64,000 nucleotides of DNA from JBBATK01 sp044228285 (GTDB taxonomy: Bacteria > Bacteroidota > Ignavibacteria > Kapaibacteriales > NICIL-2): NCBI GenBank assembly GCA_044228285.1, contig JBGAVD010000002.1, forward strand, positions 310,001 through 374,000, read 5' to 3'. Shown in pieces: positions 1-8,800 of the stretch (positions within the stretch are counted from its first letter, which is position 1; every line of letters begins with the position of its first letter). The position numbers and the translations under genes were made by a program. The notes beneath the pieces were generated by a model, which was given only the letters and a program-made list of their open reading frames with translations, was not told the origin of the DNA and did no database searches.

Positions 1-8
1 AAACACTT

Positions 9-638
9 TTGAAACATTCTACCGTTCTTGGAGCACTCGCTCTAGGTCTTGCACTAAGTCTTGCAATGAGTGCTTGCGCCTCATCAAAGCAAGAGACAAA
101 GCAAGAAACTCAACAAGAAAACAAACAAGCAGCAGCAGGCGTGCCATCAATGAAGCAAGAACCTTTCAAGCAAGTAACGCCGCCTGAACCCACGATACTT
201 CCAAGTGACTTAGACGTGGACAAACCAGATTCAACTGGCATTGTTCGCGGTCGTTACTATGGCGAAGAACTCAATATGATCCTCGGTCGCGCTGTCCGCT
301 GGTGCGTAGAAAACAACTGGGCTATTCTCAACGATGGCGCAGGGGCTAACGGCACCGTAGTTGCTCGAGGCAAGATTCGCGGCTTCCAGAAAGTCACAGG
401 CACACCAGAAATCGGACAAAAGGCAGCTTATCTCTGCGCCGATTGTGGTAGCGATGCCAAAGGACAGATTATCTCCGAAGAAGGAACGATGGTCGTAAAA
501 GTAAAAACACTTGCTCTTGGAAAAACAAAGGTTACCGTCGACTTCACCCCAAGTTCACCGCCAACGCTTCCAAATGTAAAATGCAAGACCACAGGAAAGT
601 TCGAACAGATTATTCTGAACTACTTGCTTCACGACTAA
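9..638 (+). CDS. Putative lipoprotein of unknown function
   Basis: The reading frame opens with TTG at position 9 and stays open to the window edge, so the true start may lie upstream. The N-terminus has a basic residue, a hydrophobic stretch and a lipobox-like LAMSAC, so lipidation at Cys 23 and membrane anchoring are likely. A Gln/Lys/Glu-rich low-complexity linker (residues about 24-45) follows. A folded domain of about 140 residues contains a C-x2-C pair (CADC, about residue 143) and further cysteines. I do not recognise the family. The Gln-rich linker after the lipidated Cys resembles spacers that hold lipoprotein domains away from the membrane. No operon partner is visible downstream, where a 630-base gap begins. 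Confidence 0.75.
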   Translation: MKHSTVLGALALGLALSLAMSACASSKQETKQETQQENKQAAAGVPSMKQEPFKQVTPPEPTILPSDLDVDKPDSTGIVRGRYYGEELNMILGRAVRWCVENNWAILNDGAGANGTVVARGKIRGFQKVTGTPEIGQKAAYLCADCGSDAKGQIISEEGTMVVKVKTLALGKTKVTVDFTPSSPPTLPNVKCKTTGKFEQIILNYLLHD

Positions 639-1269
639 TAAAACTCTGTGAGGATCTCAACAAAAGAAGTGTGAGCCTGGAACCGCTAAGCGGCTCTGCG
701 TGAGGCTGGTAACACCGACACGAGGAGATCCTCATGCAGAGGCGCCGAGTCGCCGAGCGAGATTGGCAACGCTCAGCGGCTCTGCATGAGGCTGGAACTG
801 CCGATGAATGGAGATACTCACTGCAGCTCAGGTACTTAGCATAGCTGAGGTCCTCACAGTCAACCTCAGACAACTGAGATTTTCTGCACCCAACCCAACC
901 CCAGCGTTGCCGAAGGCAACGGTTAACAAAAAGACTCCAAGCAGATCGACAGGGCATTGCTGTGACAGAGCTAAAGCTCCACTTCGAGGTACTAAGTCCA
1001 CGAGTCAACATCGAGCGAACCAAAGTGTCGAGCTACGTCTGCGACTTCGAGGAGACCGCATGCCTGATGCTATATGCGACAAATCCACGTTAGCACATCC
1101 ATCCATCCATACATTGTAGGGAATTAGGCTTGTAAAGGAGTTGAATTGCAGAACTTTTGAAACGCACTTTTCCTATTTTGCGGAGTATGAACGCACACGA
1201 ATGTTCTGCGCTCAAGACCGATGCCCCATATGATACTCCACATAGTGCCGCTCACCTTGTTTATCGCCT
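639..1269. other. Gene-free stretch with degenerate repeats
   Basis: No convincing gene is seen. Two diverged copies of a segment containing AGCGGCTCTGC(G/A)TGAGGCTGGAAC occur near 690-715 and 776-800. A compact hairpin (cgttgcc, loop gaa, ggcaacg) lies at 905-921. The open frames at 610-1023 (minus) and 808-1119 (plus) overlap each other, lack recognisable motifs and look like chance. Confidence 0.5.
905..921. repeat. Small GC-rich hairpin without U-tract
   Basis: A perfect 7-bp stem, cgttgcc/ggcaacg, closes on the three-base loop gaa. No T-run follows on either strand, so it is not a classical intrinsic terminator. Similar hairpins with 3-4-base loops recur in other gaps of the window (14555, 32733, 34309, 54250, 62879). 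Confidence 0.5.
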
Positions 1270-3141
1270 ATGCAACCAATTGACTATACTGAGCAGAACA
1301 AACTCTGCATTTCACTTTCGATAAGCCAGTCTTTTGACGAGCTTGGGAAGATTTGTCGCGAGACCATAGCAACGATCGAACAAGACAGCACTCTCGAATC
1401 AAATGAGCGAATCCGTCTGCGTATAGAGTTTGTGAAGTATCTCGCAGATATTGAAAGCATGAATGGGCGCTTTGATGCTGCAGAAGTCATACTACAGGAG
1501 CTGTTAGATCAGGCTATACAACTCGACAACAAGTCGTCATTGGTCCGAGTGTACGGCACTCTCGGAGCAAACGCGCTACGAGCTCAGAAGTACAGCAGTG
1601 CATTGGACTATCTGTTGCATGCACTAGACACATTAGAAGGAAGCACAGATCTTGTATTGCTCGCAGGTACCTATTGTAACATTGGTGTCGTTTATTGGGA
1701 GATCGCAAACTATGCGAGCGCATTAGAGTGGTACGCAAAAGCACATCAGTATGCAGAGCAAGCACAGCACACTCCCTATCTGTTGAATATTCGCTCGAAT
1801 CTAGCGAATGTGTATACCAACTTAGGGCTACATGAGAAAGCAATTCAGTATTACACTGAGGTTGGTGCTGGTTTCGAAGCAATTGGCAACCGTATTGGGG
1901 TCATTGATAATCTAGCGAATCTTGGAAGCAGTTATGGACGTGTTGGCCAAACAGAGAAGGCAGAGCAATTGTTGATGGAAGGAATTGCCATTGCCCGCGA
2001 GATTGTTGCGCCAAGGTCCGAATGTGCCTTACTTGTAAATCTTGGCAATAGTTACTGGAGAACTAAAAAGTACAAGGACGCTCTAGAGTGTATGGAAAAG
2101 TCCTTGGCATTGGCTATTACTCTTTCTGACCAACGTCACATTGCACTGTGCAATGCAAACATTGCCTCGATTCTCTTGGATTCGGATGCAGGTGGTGAGT
2201 CACTGACTCGCGCAGAAGAGTATCTTTTCAAAGCAATCGAGATCAATGTGGAGTCTGGTAAGAAGAATCAGCTCTGCGATTGCTATGAGCGATTGGCAAC
2301 TCTCTATGCAAAGCTTCAGCAGTGGGAAGATGCCTATAGATATCATTTGCTCTATCATACTCTACACCGCGAAGTAGTGTCAGAAGAAGCCTCACAGCGC
2401 GCAACAAACTTTGAGCATCAACGTGCAGTTGAAAATGCAGAGCGAGACCGTCAACTCAAGGTTGCGCGCTTACAGGAACAAGAGAAACTCCTTCATCGTG
2501 TTTTGCCGGCGAGCATCGCTCAACGAATCGTAACAGGTGAAGGTATCATTGCAGATTACTTTGAGAGTGTTACTATCCTTTTTGCAGATATAAAGGGATT
2601 TACTTCTATTTCGGCAGATATGCCCGCTTTTCTAGTTGTTCGTTTTCTCGACTCTATCTTCGCAAGTTTCGATGCCATCATGAAGAAGTATGGCTGCGAA
2701 AAAATAAAGACGATAGGCGATGGATACATGGCTGTAAGCGGCGCGCCCATTGCGCGTGAAGACCATGCAGAGAAGATGGTGCTAGCCGCCTTCGACATGC
2801 TGCAATCCATTCAAGTACCTGACGAAGTGGCTGAATACTTGCCAGAGAACGAGAGTCTAGGTTTGCGCATTGGAATTCACCACGGACCAGTCGTCGCAGG
2901 TGTTGTGGGTTCTGACCGCTTTGTATATGATATTTATTCCGATGCTGTCAATACCGCTTCTCGAATGGAGAGTCACGGTGAAGTCAATCGCATCCACGTG
3001 AGTGCAGACTTTGCACGACATATTCAAAATCGCTTAGCAAGAAATCCTGAGTTGATTCCCAACTTACGCGTGCTTAAACGCGGAGATATTGAGATAAAAG
3101 GAAAGGGTACAATGCGCACATTCTACCTAGAACAAAACTGA
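1270..3141 (+). CDS. TPR-repeat class III adenylate cyclase
   Basis: A 623-residue soluble protein predicted to make cAMP from ATP. Residues about 45-385 form six or more tetratricopeptide repeats, probably the input domain. A charged helical linker (about 385-425) leads into a class III cyclase domain (about 430-620). The catalytic set is complete: metal-binding Asp 440 in FADIKG and Asp 484 in TIGDGYM, the adenine-selecting pair Lys 480 (KIKTIGD) and Asp 554 (YDIYSD), and the transition-state residues Asn 561 and Arg 565 (AVNTASR). Lys plus Asp at the specificity sites favours ATP over GTP. No signal peptide or membrane segment is seen, so it should be cytosolic. It stands alone; a repeat hairpin lies 11 bases after the stop. 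The signal that the TPRs read is unknown. Confidence 0.93.
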   Translation: MQPIDYTEQNKLCISLSISQSFDELGKICRETIATIEQDSTLESNERIRLRIEFVKYLADIESMNGRFDAAEVILQELLDQAIQLDNKSSLVRVYGTLGANALRAQKYSSALDYLLHALDTLEGSTDLVLLAGTYCNIGVVYWEIANYASALEWYAKAHQYAEQAQHTPYLLNIRSNLANVYTNLGLHEKAIQYYTEVGAGFEAIGNRIGVIDNLANLGSSYGRVGQTEKAEQLLMEGIAIAREIVAPRSECALLVNLGNSYWRTKKYKDALECMEKSLALAITLSDQRHIALCNANIASILLDSDAGGESLTRAEEYLFKAIEINVESGKKNQLCDCYERLATLYAKLQQWEDAYRYHLLYHTLHREVVSEEASQRATNFEHQRAVENAERDRQLKVARLQEQEKLLHRVLPASIAQRIVTGEGIIADYFESVTILFADIKGFTSISADMPAFLVVRFLDSIFASFDAIMKKYGCEKIKTIGDGYMAVSGAPIAREDHAEKMVLAAFDMLQSIQVPDEVAEYLPENESLGLRIGIHHGPVVAGVVGSDRFVYDIYSDAVNTASRMESHGEVNRIHVSADFARHIQNRLARNPELIPNLRVLKRGDIEIKGKGTMRTFYLEQN

Positions 3142-3151
3142 CCAGAGGTGT

Positions 3152-3178
3152 GAGGGTCTCAGCACAGCTGTGGCTCTC
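3152..3178 (+). repeat. Stop-proximal hairpin repeat, copy 1
   Basis: Arms gagggtctcagc and gctgtggctctc flank the loop aca, starting 11 bases after the cyclase stop codon. The arms pair in plus-strand RNA through G-U wobbles and one or two weak positions. It is a diverged member of the family found between 4705 and 5716. No U-run follows. Confidence 0.55.
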
Positions 3179-3385
3179 ACTGTCTCTAGCGCAAACTGTG
3201 CCCCATCTCCAATAAAGCACTACTGAGACTCTCACTGACTCCAGCAGAAACCCGATGAGTAACTATTAAGCGATTACTCATAGCATTCAAACACTCCGCA
3301 TCCGTACATTGTCTTTGAGTTAACACGACTACTCTCAAATTCAAACATCTCTATACCATTGTAACACAACGAACAGGTGGCACAA

Positions 3386-4690
3386 ATGAAGAAGCTCATC
3401 GTTTGGTGCTTGCTCCAACTGGGTGCATGTGTCTCGCTGCATGCACAATTCTCTGAACCGATTTACCCGGTGCATCGATGGGAACATCGCTTCGTACGAT
3501 ACCACTATTACTTGAATGTGTTTGACTCTGTATGGGTTGGAATGCAGATTGGTGAATTTCGAATGCAACCGAAGCGGAGTGCTGCAACAGCGTGGCAGCC
3601 TCTCTATTTGCAGAGAATAGAAGAGGGAAAACGCATTAGCGGGGATTCTAGCCAAGGACGTGATGTCCTGCTTGAACAGTATGGTAGCACAACGAGTTTC
3701 ACTGTTCCTTCTGGTGGATGTACACTCTCATGGTGGCGCGACTTCCAGTGTTCACATCCATATACTTTAGCCTCGGACGTGTACACCAGTCTCAAGGCTG
3801 GTGATGCTGAATGGTATGTTGGGACAGGGCAGATGCAGGATCAGACGGAGTTCCGCGTTGAGCTGCGTGACGACAAGAATGTAGTCGTTGCTGTCATTGA
3901 TTCATTTGGAGTAATGCGCAATCCATCGAGTCCCTTAGCGCAGCGCTTTGGTACAGCACCAGACACAGCAGCTCGAAGTTTCTCCATTCCAGCTAAACTA
4001 GCAGGCAGAGTTTTACACTGCTGCATCGTGCCCTATCGCTATGGTGAAACCCCATATGGTATAGAGTTGACGCAAGTTGGGGAAGGGATGCTCGCAACGC
4101 AATCTGCACTTCGATACAGAGTAGGTTCTCGGACTGCGTATGCTAGCAATGAACAAATTGCAAAAATCGATTCGCAGTACTACTCAAGAATGGTGGAGTA
4201 CTATGATAGCAGCTTGGCTGCAAGTGCAAAAATCCCACCTCTGAACTCTTTGCGAACGATGAGTAGCGGACTCTGGCGGAAGTTTCAAGAGCGCTACTTC
4301 AACGTGGATACCATTGGTGGTAAAGAGATCTTTCAACCAAAATACCAGATTGACTTTTCTGAGATTGATAGACTGAAGGTGGAGTCAGGACAATCCAAAG
4401 AAGCACTGTCTCAGATTCGCTTTCAGTCGGCGAAAATGAGTTCGAAACAAGCACATACTATAGACGTGAATGTACTCTCTGGAAGACGTGAAAGTAGTAT
4501 CATCACCATAGATATCTATGATCCCGTTTCGAGAACAGTGGCACTGTCTGCCGCACAGCGGACTGTTAACTATGGCGCAAATTCTTTGCGCCTTGATGTA
4601 TCATCCTTAGAAAACGGCCGCTATACAATTCGCATACGAAGCGAGAGAGACCAGTCATGGAGCTATGGAACCGTCGAGATCAAGAACTGA
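3386..4690 (+). CDS. Secreted protein with T9SS-type C-terminal domain
   Basis: The frame can open at GTG 3377, but ATG 3386 puts a typical signal peptide at the very start (MKKLIVWCLLQLGACVSLHA, cleavage before QF), so I chose it. The mature protein is about 415 residues and rich in beta-strand pattern, with no family that I recognise. The last 70 residues resemble a T9SS type A sorting domain: strands of alternating hydrophobic residues, a SLENGRYTIRI motif and a short final strand ending EIKN. In that family the domain directs export across the outer membrane and surface attachment. Two copies of a hairpin repeat follow the stop within 130 bases. The function of the main body is unknown. 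Confidence 0.8.
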   Translation: MKKLIVWCLLQLGACVSLHAQFSEPIYPVHRWEHRFVRYHYYLNVFDSVWVGMQIGEFRMQPKRSAATAWQPLYLQRIEEGKRISGDSSQGRDVLLEQYGSTTSFTVPSGGCTLSWWRDFQCSHPYTLASDVYTSLKAGDAEWYVGTGQMQDQTEFRVELRDDKNVVVAVIDSFGVMRNPSSPLAQRFGTAPDTAARSFSIPAKLAGRVLHCCIVPYRYGETPYGIELTQVGEGMLATQSALRYRVGSRTAYASNEQIAKIDSQYYSRMVEYYDSSLAASAKIPPLNSLRTMSSGLWRKFQERYFNVDTIGGKEIFQPKYQIDFSEIDRLKVESGQSKEALSQIRFQSAKMSSKQAHTIDVNVLSGRRESSIITIDIYDPVSRTVALSAAQRTVNYGANSLRLDVSSLENGRYTIRIRSERDQSWSYGTVEIKN

Positions 4691-4704
4691 TTGCCGGCAA
4701 ACCT

Positions 4705-4873
4705 GAGGGTCTCAGCGCAGCTGAGGCTCTCAGTGTCTCAAGAAGACCTGCGAGAAAGCCTACCAGCAAACCTACGAGCAAGCCTGAGGGTCTCAGCGCA
4801 GCTGAGGCTCTCTGTGTCTCAAGCAGATCCACCTACAAGATACAGTGAGAGCCTCAGCTGCGCTGAGACCCTC
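4705..4873. repeat. Stop-proximal hairpin repeats, copies 2-4
   Basis: Three units sit between two convergent genes. Units 4705-4731 and 4786-4812 have arms gagggtctcagc/gctgaggctctc around the loop gca and pair with G-U wobbles in plus-strand RNA. Unit 4847-4873 is the opposite orientation (gagagcctcagc/gctgagaccctc) and pairs better in minus-strand RNA. The first starts 15 bases after the stop of the plus gene. The last lies 7 bases beyond the stop of the minus DinB-like gene. Each flanking unit therefore has the orientation of its neighbour's transcript. Confidence 0.75.
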
Positions 4874-4879
4874 ACACTA

Positions 4880-5338
4880 CTATTGTAAGCGCTTCAGCAC
4901 TACAATCTGACCCAAATGATAATGCGCATGTTCAATACACCCCTGCAAGTTCCTATAGTAACTCCCATACTTAGGGTCCGTAAAATCCTCCCAAAGCTGA
5001 TCATCACTAATGCCTTCTATCAATTGCAAACACTCACGGGCTGTACTGAATACAAGGTGGAGTAGCTGTTGCCACGCTGCTTCCGAGTCAATGACTCCTA
5101 CATCGAAACTGAAAGCGTCGTTGGCATGCAGACCCTTCAGCTGCAGTACACTCAACTGTGCTGCTACGAAGTAGTGGATATGATAGACAAGTTCGGCTAT
5201 ACTATGGAAGCCAGCCTGCTTGCGCGTTGCTTGTTGCCAAGTCATGTCCTTTACTACTTCTTGTAAACAAACGCATGTCCAGTTTCCACCAAAGTAGACA
5301 TCGTGCAGGTGTTTGGCAATGTTCTGTGCGGTTTTCAT
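4880..5338 (-). CDS. DinB-like (DUF1572-type) protein
   Basis: A 152-residue protein with the look of the DinB/YfiT four-helix-bundle superfamily. Conserved histidines that could bind a divalent metal are His 53/His 55 in the VYHIHYF helix and His 137/139/141 in EHAHYHLGQI near the C-terminus. The spacing fits a His triad. DinB-fold proteins include metal-dependent thiol transferases and many small uncharacterised stress proteins; which activity applies here cannot be told. The start MKTAQ gives a standard family length. It is transcribed towards the T9SS-type gene on the plus strand. Its upstream side faces an array of hairpin repeats. Confidence 0.85.
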   Translation of the reverse strand: MKTAQNIAKHLHDVYFGGNWTCVCLQEVVKDMTWQQATRKQAGFHSIAELVYHIHYFVAAQLSVLQLKGLHANDAFSFDVGVIDSEAAWQQLLHLVFSTARECLQLIEGISDDQLWEDFTDPKYGSYYRNLQGCIEHAHYHLGQIVVLKRLQ

Positions 5339-5444
5339 AGCTGTTGTGATCTGGGTTTAGTTTGAATTTAGCACTTTTTGTATTGAGACGGTGGTGTGTG
5401 GGGGGGATGATCTGCTTGAGATAGTGCCCCTCACGTAGAAGCCT

Positions 5445-5716
5445 GAGGCTCTCAGCAACGCTGAGGGTCTCAGTGTATCTTGAAGAGTGGATCTGCTTGA
5501 GACAGTGAGAGCCTCAGCGTTGCTGAGACCCTCACGCTTGAGACAGTGAGAGCCTCAGCTTTGCTGAGGCTCTCAAGTGCTGGCCTGAGGCCCTCAGCAG
5601 CGCTGAGGGTCTCAGTGTATCTTGAAGAGTGGATCTGCTTGAGACAGTGAGAGCCTCAGCTTTGCTGAGACCCTCACGCTTGAGATAGTGAGAGCCTCAG
5701 TTTTGCTGAGACCCTC
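5445..5716. repeat. Array of six hairpin repeats in alternating orientation
   Basis: Units lie at 5445-5471 (+), 5507-5533 (-), 5548-5574 (perfect palindrome gagagcctcagc/gctgaggctctc), 5587-5613 (+), 5649-5675 (-) and 5690-5716 (-). A composite with a conserved spacer (tgtatcttgaagagtggatc) occurs twice, about 142 bases apart. The array lies upstream of the DinB-like gene and beyond the terminator of the large surface-protein gene. It contains no open frame of note. It resembles REP-type intergenic palindromes but matches no named family that I know. Confidence 0.8.
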
Positions 5717-5752
5717 ACTCTCAGAACTGCTCACACCTGATATTAAAAAGTA

Positions 5753-5784
5753 CAAGGGCTCGAGCATGTGTGCTCGAGCCCTTG
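5753..5784 (-). terminator. Intrinsic terminator of the HYR-repeat gene
   Basis: A perfect 14-bp stem (caagggctcgagca / tgctcgagcccttg) encloses the loop tgtg. Read on the minus strand it is followed by tactttttaat, which supplies the U-tract. It lies about 65 bases beyond the stop of the 1557-residue gene. Confidence 0.85.
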
Positions 5785-5849
5785 AAGTCCGTTAACGACT
5801 CGCTTGGACGACGCTAACGATGAGTGCGCTCGCTTTCTGTTTACACGGA

Positions 5850-8800
5850 TTAGTGAATGATCACAACCTGAGTACTAATACGAGTTGTTGCTGATTCAAC
5901 CTGAACGGTATAGCTGCCGTTCGAAAGGTTGAGTGTGCTGAGGTCCATGTTCAGTTCTGAGCTCGACGCATCAAGCGTTGTTGTGAACACGGTTGCACCG
6001 AGAAGGTCAACGAGTCGAACAGTCTTTTGTTCGTGTTCCATGCCAACGAGCATGAGGTTCAGACTGTGGTTAGCAGGGTTTGGCCAAACAAAGAGACGTT
6101 CCGTTTCGTCGCTCTGCCATACTCCATAAGGGATATCCTGATCTTGTCCTGCGAGTTTGCCGGAGCAACAGTAGGATGCACCACCGAGCCATACTTGATT
6201 GCTGTTAATCAAGCTCTGAAGAGCAGAGTATTGAATACAGGTTGGCGTGTGTGAACTGTTGTTACGATACCAAACCCATACCTTGCTGTTACCGCACTTC
6301 CAGCTAGTCTTGATATTAGCATAAGCTGGTGGATACTTGCAATCAGGTAGACCATCATTGTTATTGTCAACCGCATCATTTCCACCTGGTGCTTCGTCAC
6401 ATGCATCTGGTACACCGTCACAATCGTCATCATTTCCTGAACCAGGTGTGATGCGAATGATACATGCGCAGGTTGAGGTGTTGCCAGCAGCGTCAGTAGC
6501 CATTAGTCCGAGTGTATAGAGCTGACCTACATTACTGCAATCAAACGAAGTCTGACCTGAAACGATGCTCAAGCTTGGTGTGCCGCTGCAGTTGTCGGAA
6601 ACATAGTGAACCATACTTGTGGCCATGGACGAGTTGAGAGTTAGCTGCCCGTTAGCGTTCAGTCCTACTGAGTAAGCGCTTGAGTTGCTTGATCCGCGGC
6701 ATGACATGGTGGGTCTCGTTGTGTCCTGAATCACGACTGTCTGGTTTTGCGTCGTAACGTTTCCATTGCCGTCGTTATAAGTCCAAACAAGGGTGTAGGT
6801 GCCTTGTGACGTAAAGTTGTATTGTGAAGGAGTACCAGTGATGGTCCCTCGACAGTTATCGGTAGCACTTGGTCGTGGATAACCTACGGTGTAGTTACAC
6901 TGACGATTGATCGTCGGTAGTACACTTTGGTTAGGAACTGGTGCGCTATTGTCCACAACGACTACAGTTTGATTCTGCGTTGTTGTGTTACCACGAGCGT
7001 CTGTGTATACCCATACAATTGTGTAGGTGCCAGCGGTGGAGAAGGATGTTGGACTGTTTGTTGTTGCCCGAACAGAAGTGCCAGAATTGTTGCAGCCGCC
7101 GCAGTTGTCCGTTGCATATGGACGGTAACCTACATAGGCTGAACAGTTGCTCGTTACCGTTGGCAGGTTCGTCACGTTTGGCGTAGGCGGCGTGTTGTCG
7201 AGTACCACAACTGTTTGTGTCTGCGTGCTTTGGTTGCCTTGAGCGTCTGTATAACGCCATGTAATAGTGTACGTTCCTTGTGCTGTGTAGCTCAACGGAT
7301 TGGTTGTTGTGGCGGTAATAGTGCCGCTACAGTTGTCACTTGCTGTCGGACGCGTAGTAATTACCACACTACATTGTCCGTTGATGGTAGGCAGTACACT
7401 TTGATTGGGAACTGGAGCTGTATTGTCCTGAATGATAATCGTCTGTGTTTGTGTCGACACATTGCCGTTGCCATCATTGTAGGTCCATGTGATGGTGCGG
7501 GTACCTTGTGTTGTATAGCTCAATGGACCGCTTGTTGTTCCAGTGATAAGACCTGCACAGTTGTCGCTTGCCGTTGGAGCTGAACTAATGGTTAGACTAC
7601 ACTGCGCAGTGAGTGTGGGTAATGAACTGACACTTGGTACCGGAGCGGTGTTATCACTAACAATAACCATTTGATTCTGTGTAGCGCTATTGCCATTACC
7701 GTCGTTATAAGTCCAAACTATTGTGTGCGTACCAACTGTGCTGTAGCTCAGTGGACTTGTGGTTGTAGCTGTGATTACGCCGGCACAATCATCACTAGCT
7801 GTTGGAATGTTTGTGATTGTAATGCCACATGAGCCACTGATGGTTGCAAGGCTGGTTTGTGTTGGAACAGGAGCAGTGTTGTCAACAACGTTCACTGTCT
7901 GCTGTTGGGAGATCGTGTTGCCATTTCCATCGTCATAGGTCCATGTGATGACGTGATTGCCAAGACTGCTGTACGACAATGGATCTGCGGTTGTACCCTG
8001 AACAAGTCCTGCACAGTTATCGCTAGCTGTTGGCACAGTGCTTACGGTAGCCGAACACTGCGCATTGATTGTTGGCAGGTTCTGCGTTGTTGGCACTGGA
8101 GCGCTTTGGTCGTCCACTATTACGGTTTGGATTTGACTTGCAGTGTTGCCAACAGCATCGGTGTAGTGCCAGACGATCGTGTATGTACCTTGAGTTGAGT
8201 AGCTTAAGGCATCGTTTGTCGTAGCGTTGATGAGACCGCTGCAGTTATCGGAAGCAGTTGGAATGGTACTAACAACAGTGCTACACTCTGCAACAACATC
8301 GGGAAGCGAGCTAAGGCTTGGTACTGGAGCATCTGTGTCAGCGACATGGACTGTCTGTATTTGGCTGGTACTGTTACCATTTACATCAGTATAGGTCCAG
8401 GTAATTGTATAGGTACCTTGCGTATTGTAGCTCAGAGGGTCTGTTGTTGTGCCATTGATGAGACCATTACAATCATCAGATGCGGTTGGAGCTGTAGTGA
8501 TACTCACAGAGCATTGAGCGTTGATGTCTGGCAACGAACTGAGGCTAGGTTGTGGTGCGGTGACGTCTACAACGAGTGTAACGGCTGCAGTCGAGTAACA
8601 ATCTGCAGCGTCAGTGACAGTAACCATGTAGGTACCGTTCAATGTTGCTTGGATGCTCTGCGTGTTTGCCGATAATGGACCTGTCCACATGTAGTGAAGA
8701 GGTGCTGCGAGTGTGCTCGCGTTGGAGACAAAGGCGGTGAGGAGTTTCGCGTCCTGACAGGTACCGCTGATTTGACTTTGGCTGATGCTGACGTCTGGCA

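Noticed and set aside
610..1119. Overlapping open frames on both strands after the first lipoprotein gene
   Set aside because: They overlap each other, contain repeat-derived sequence, and show no signal peptide or domain.
4657..4888. Two short open frames over the hairpin repeats
   Set aside because: They are produced by the repeats themselves (GLSAAEAL repeated) and overlap the preceding gene's stop.
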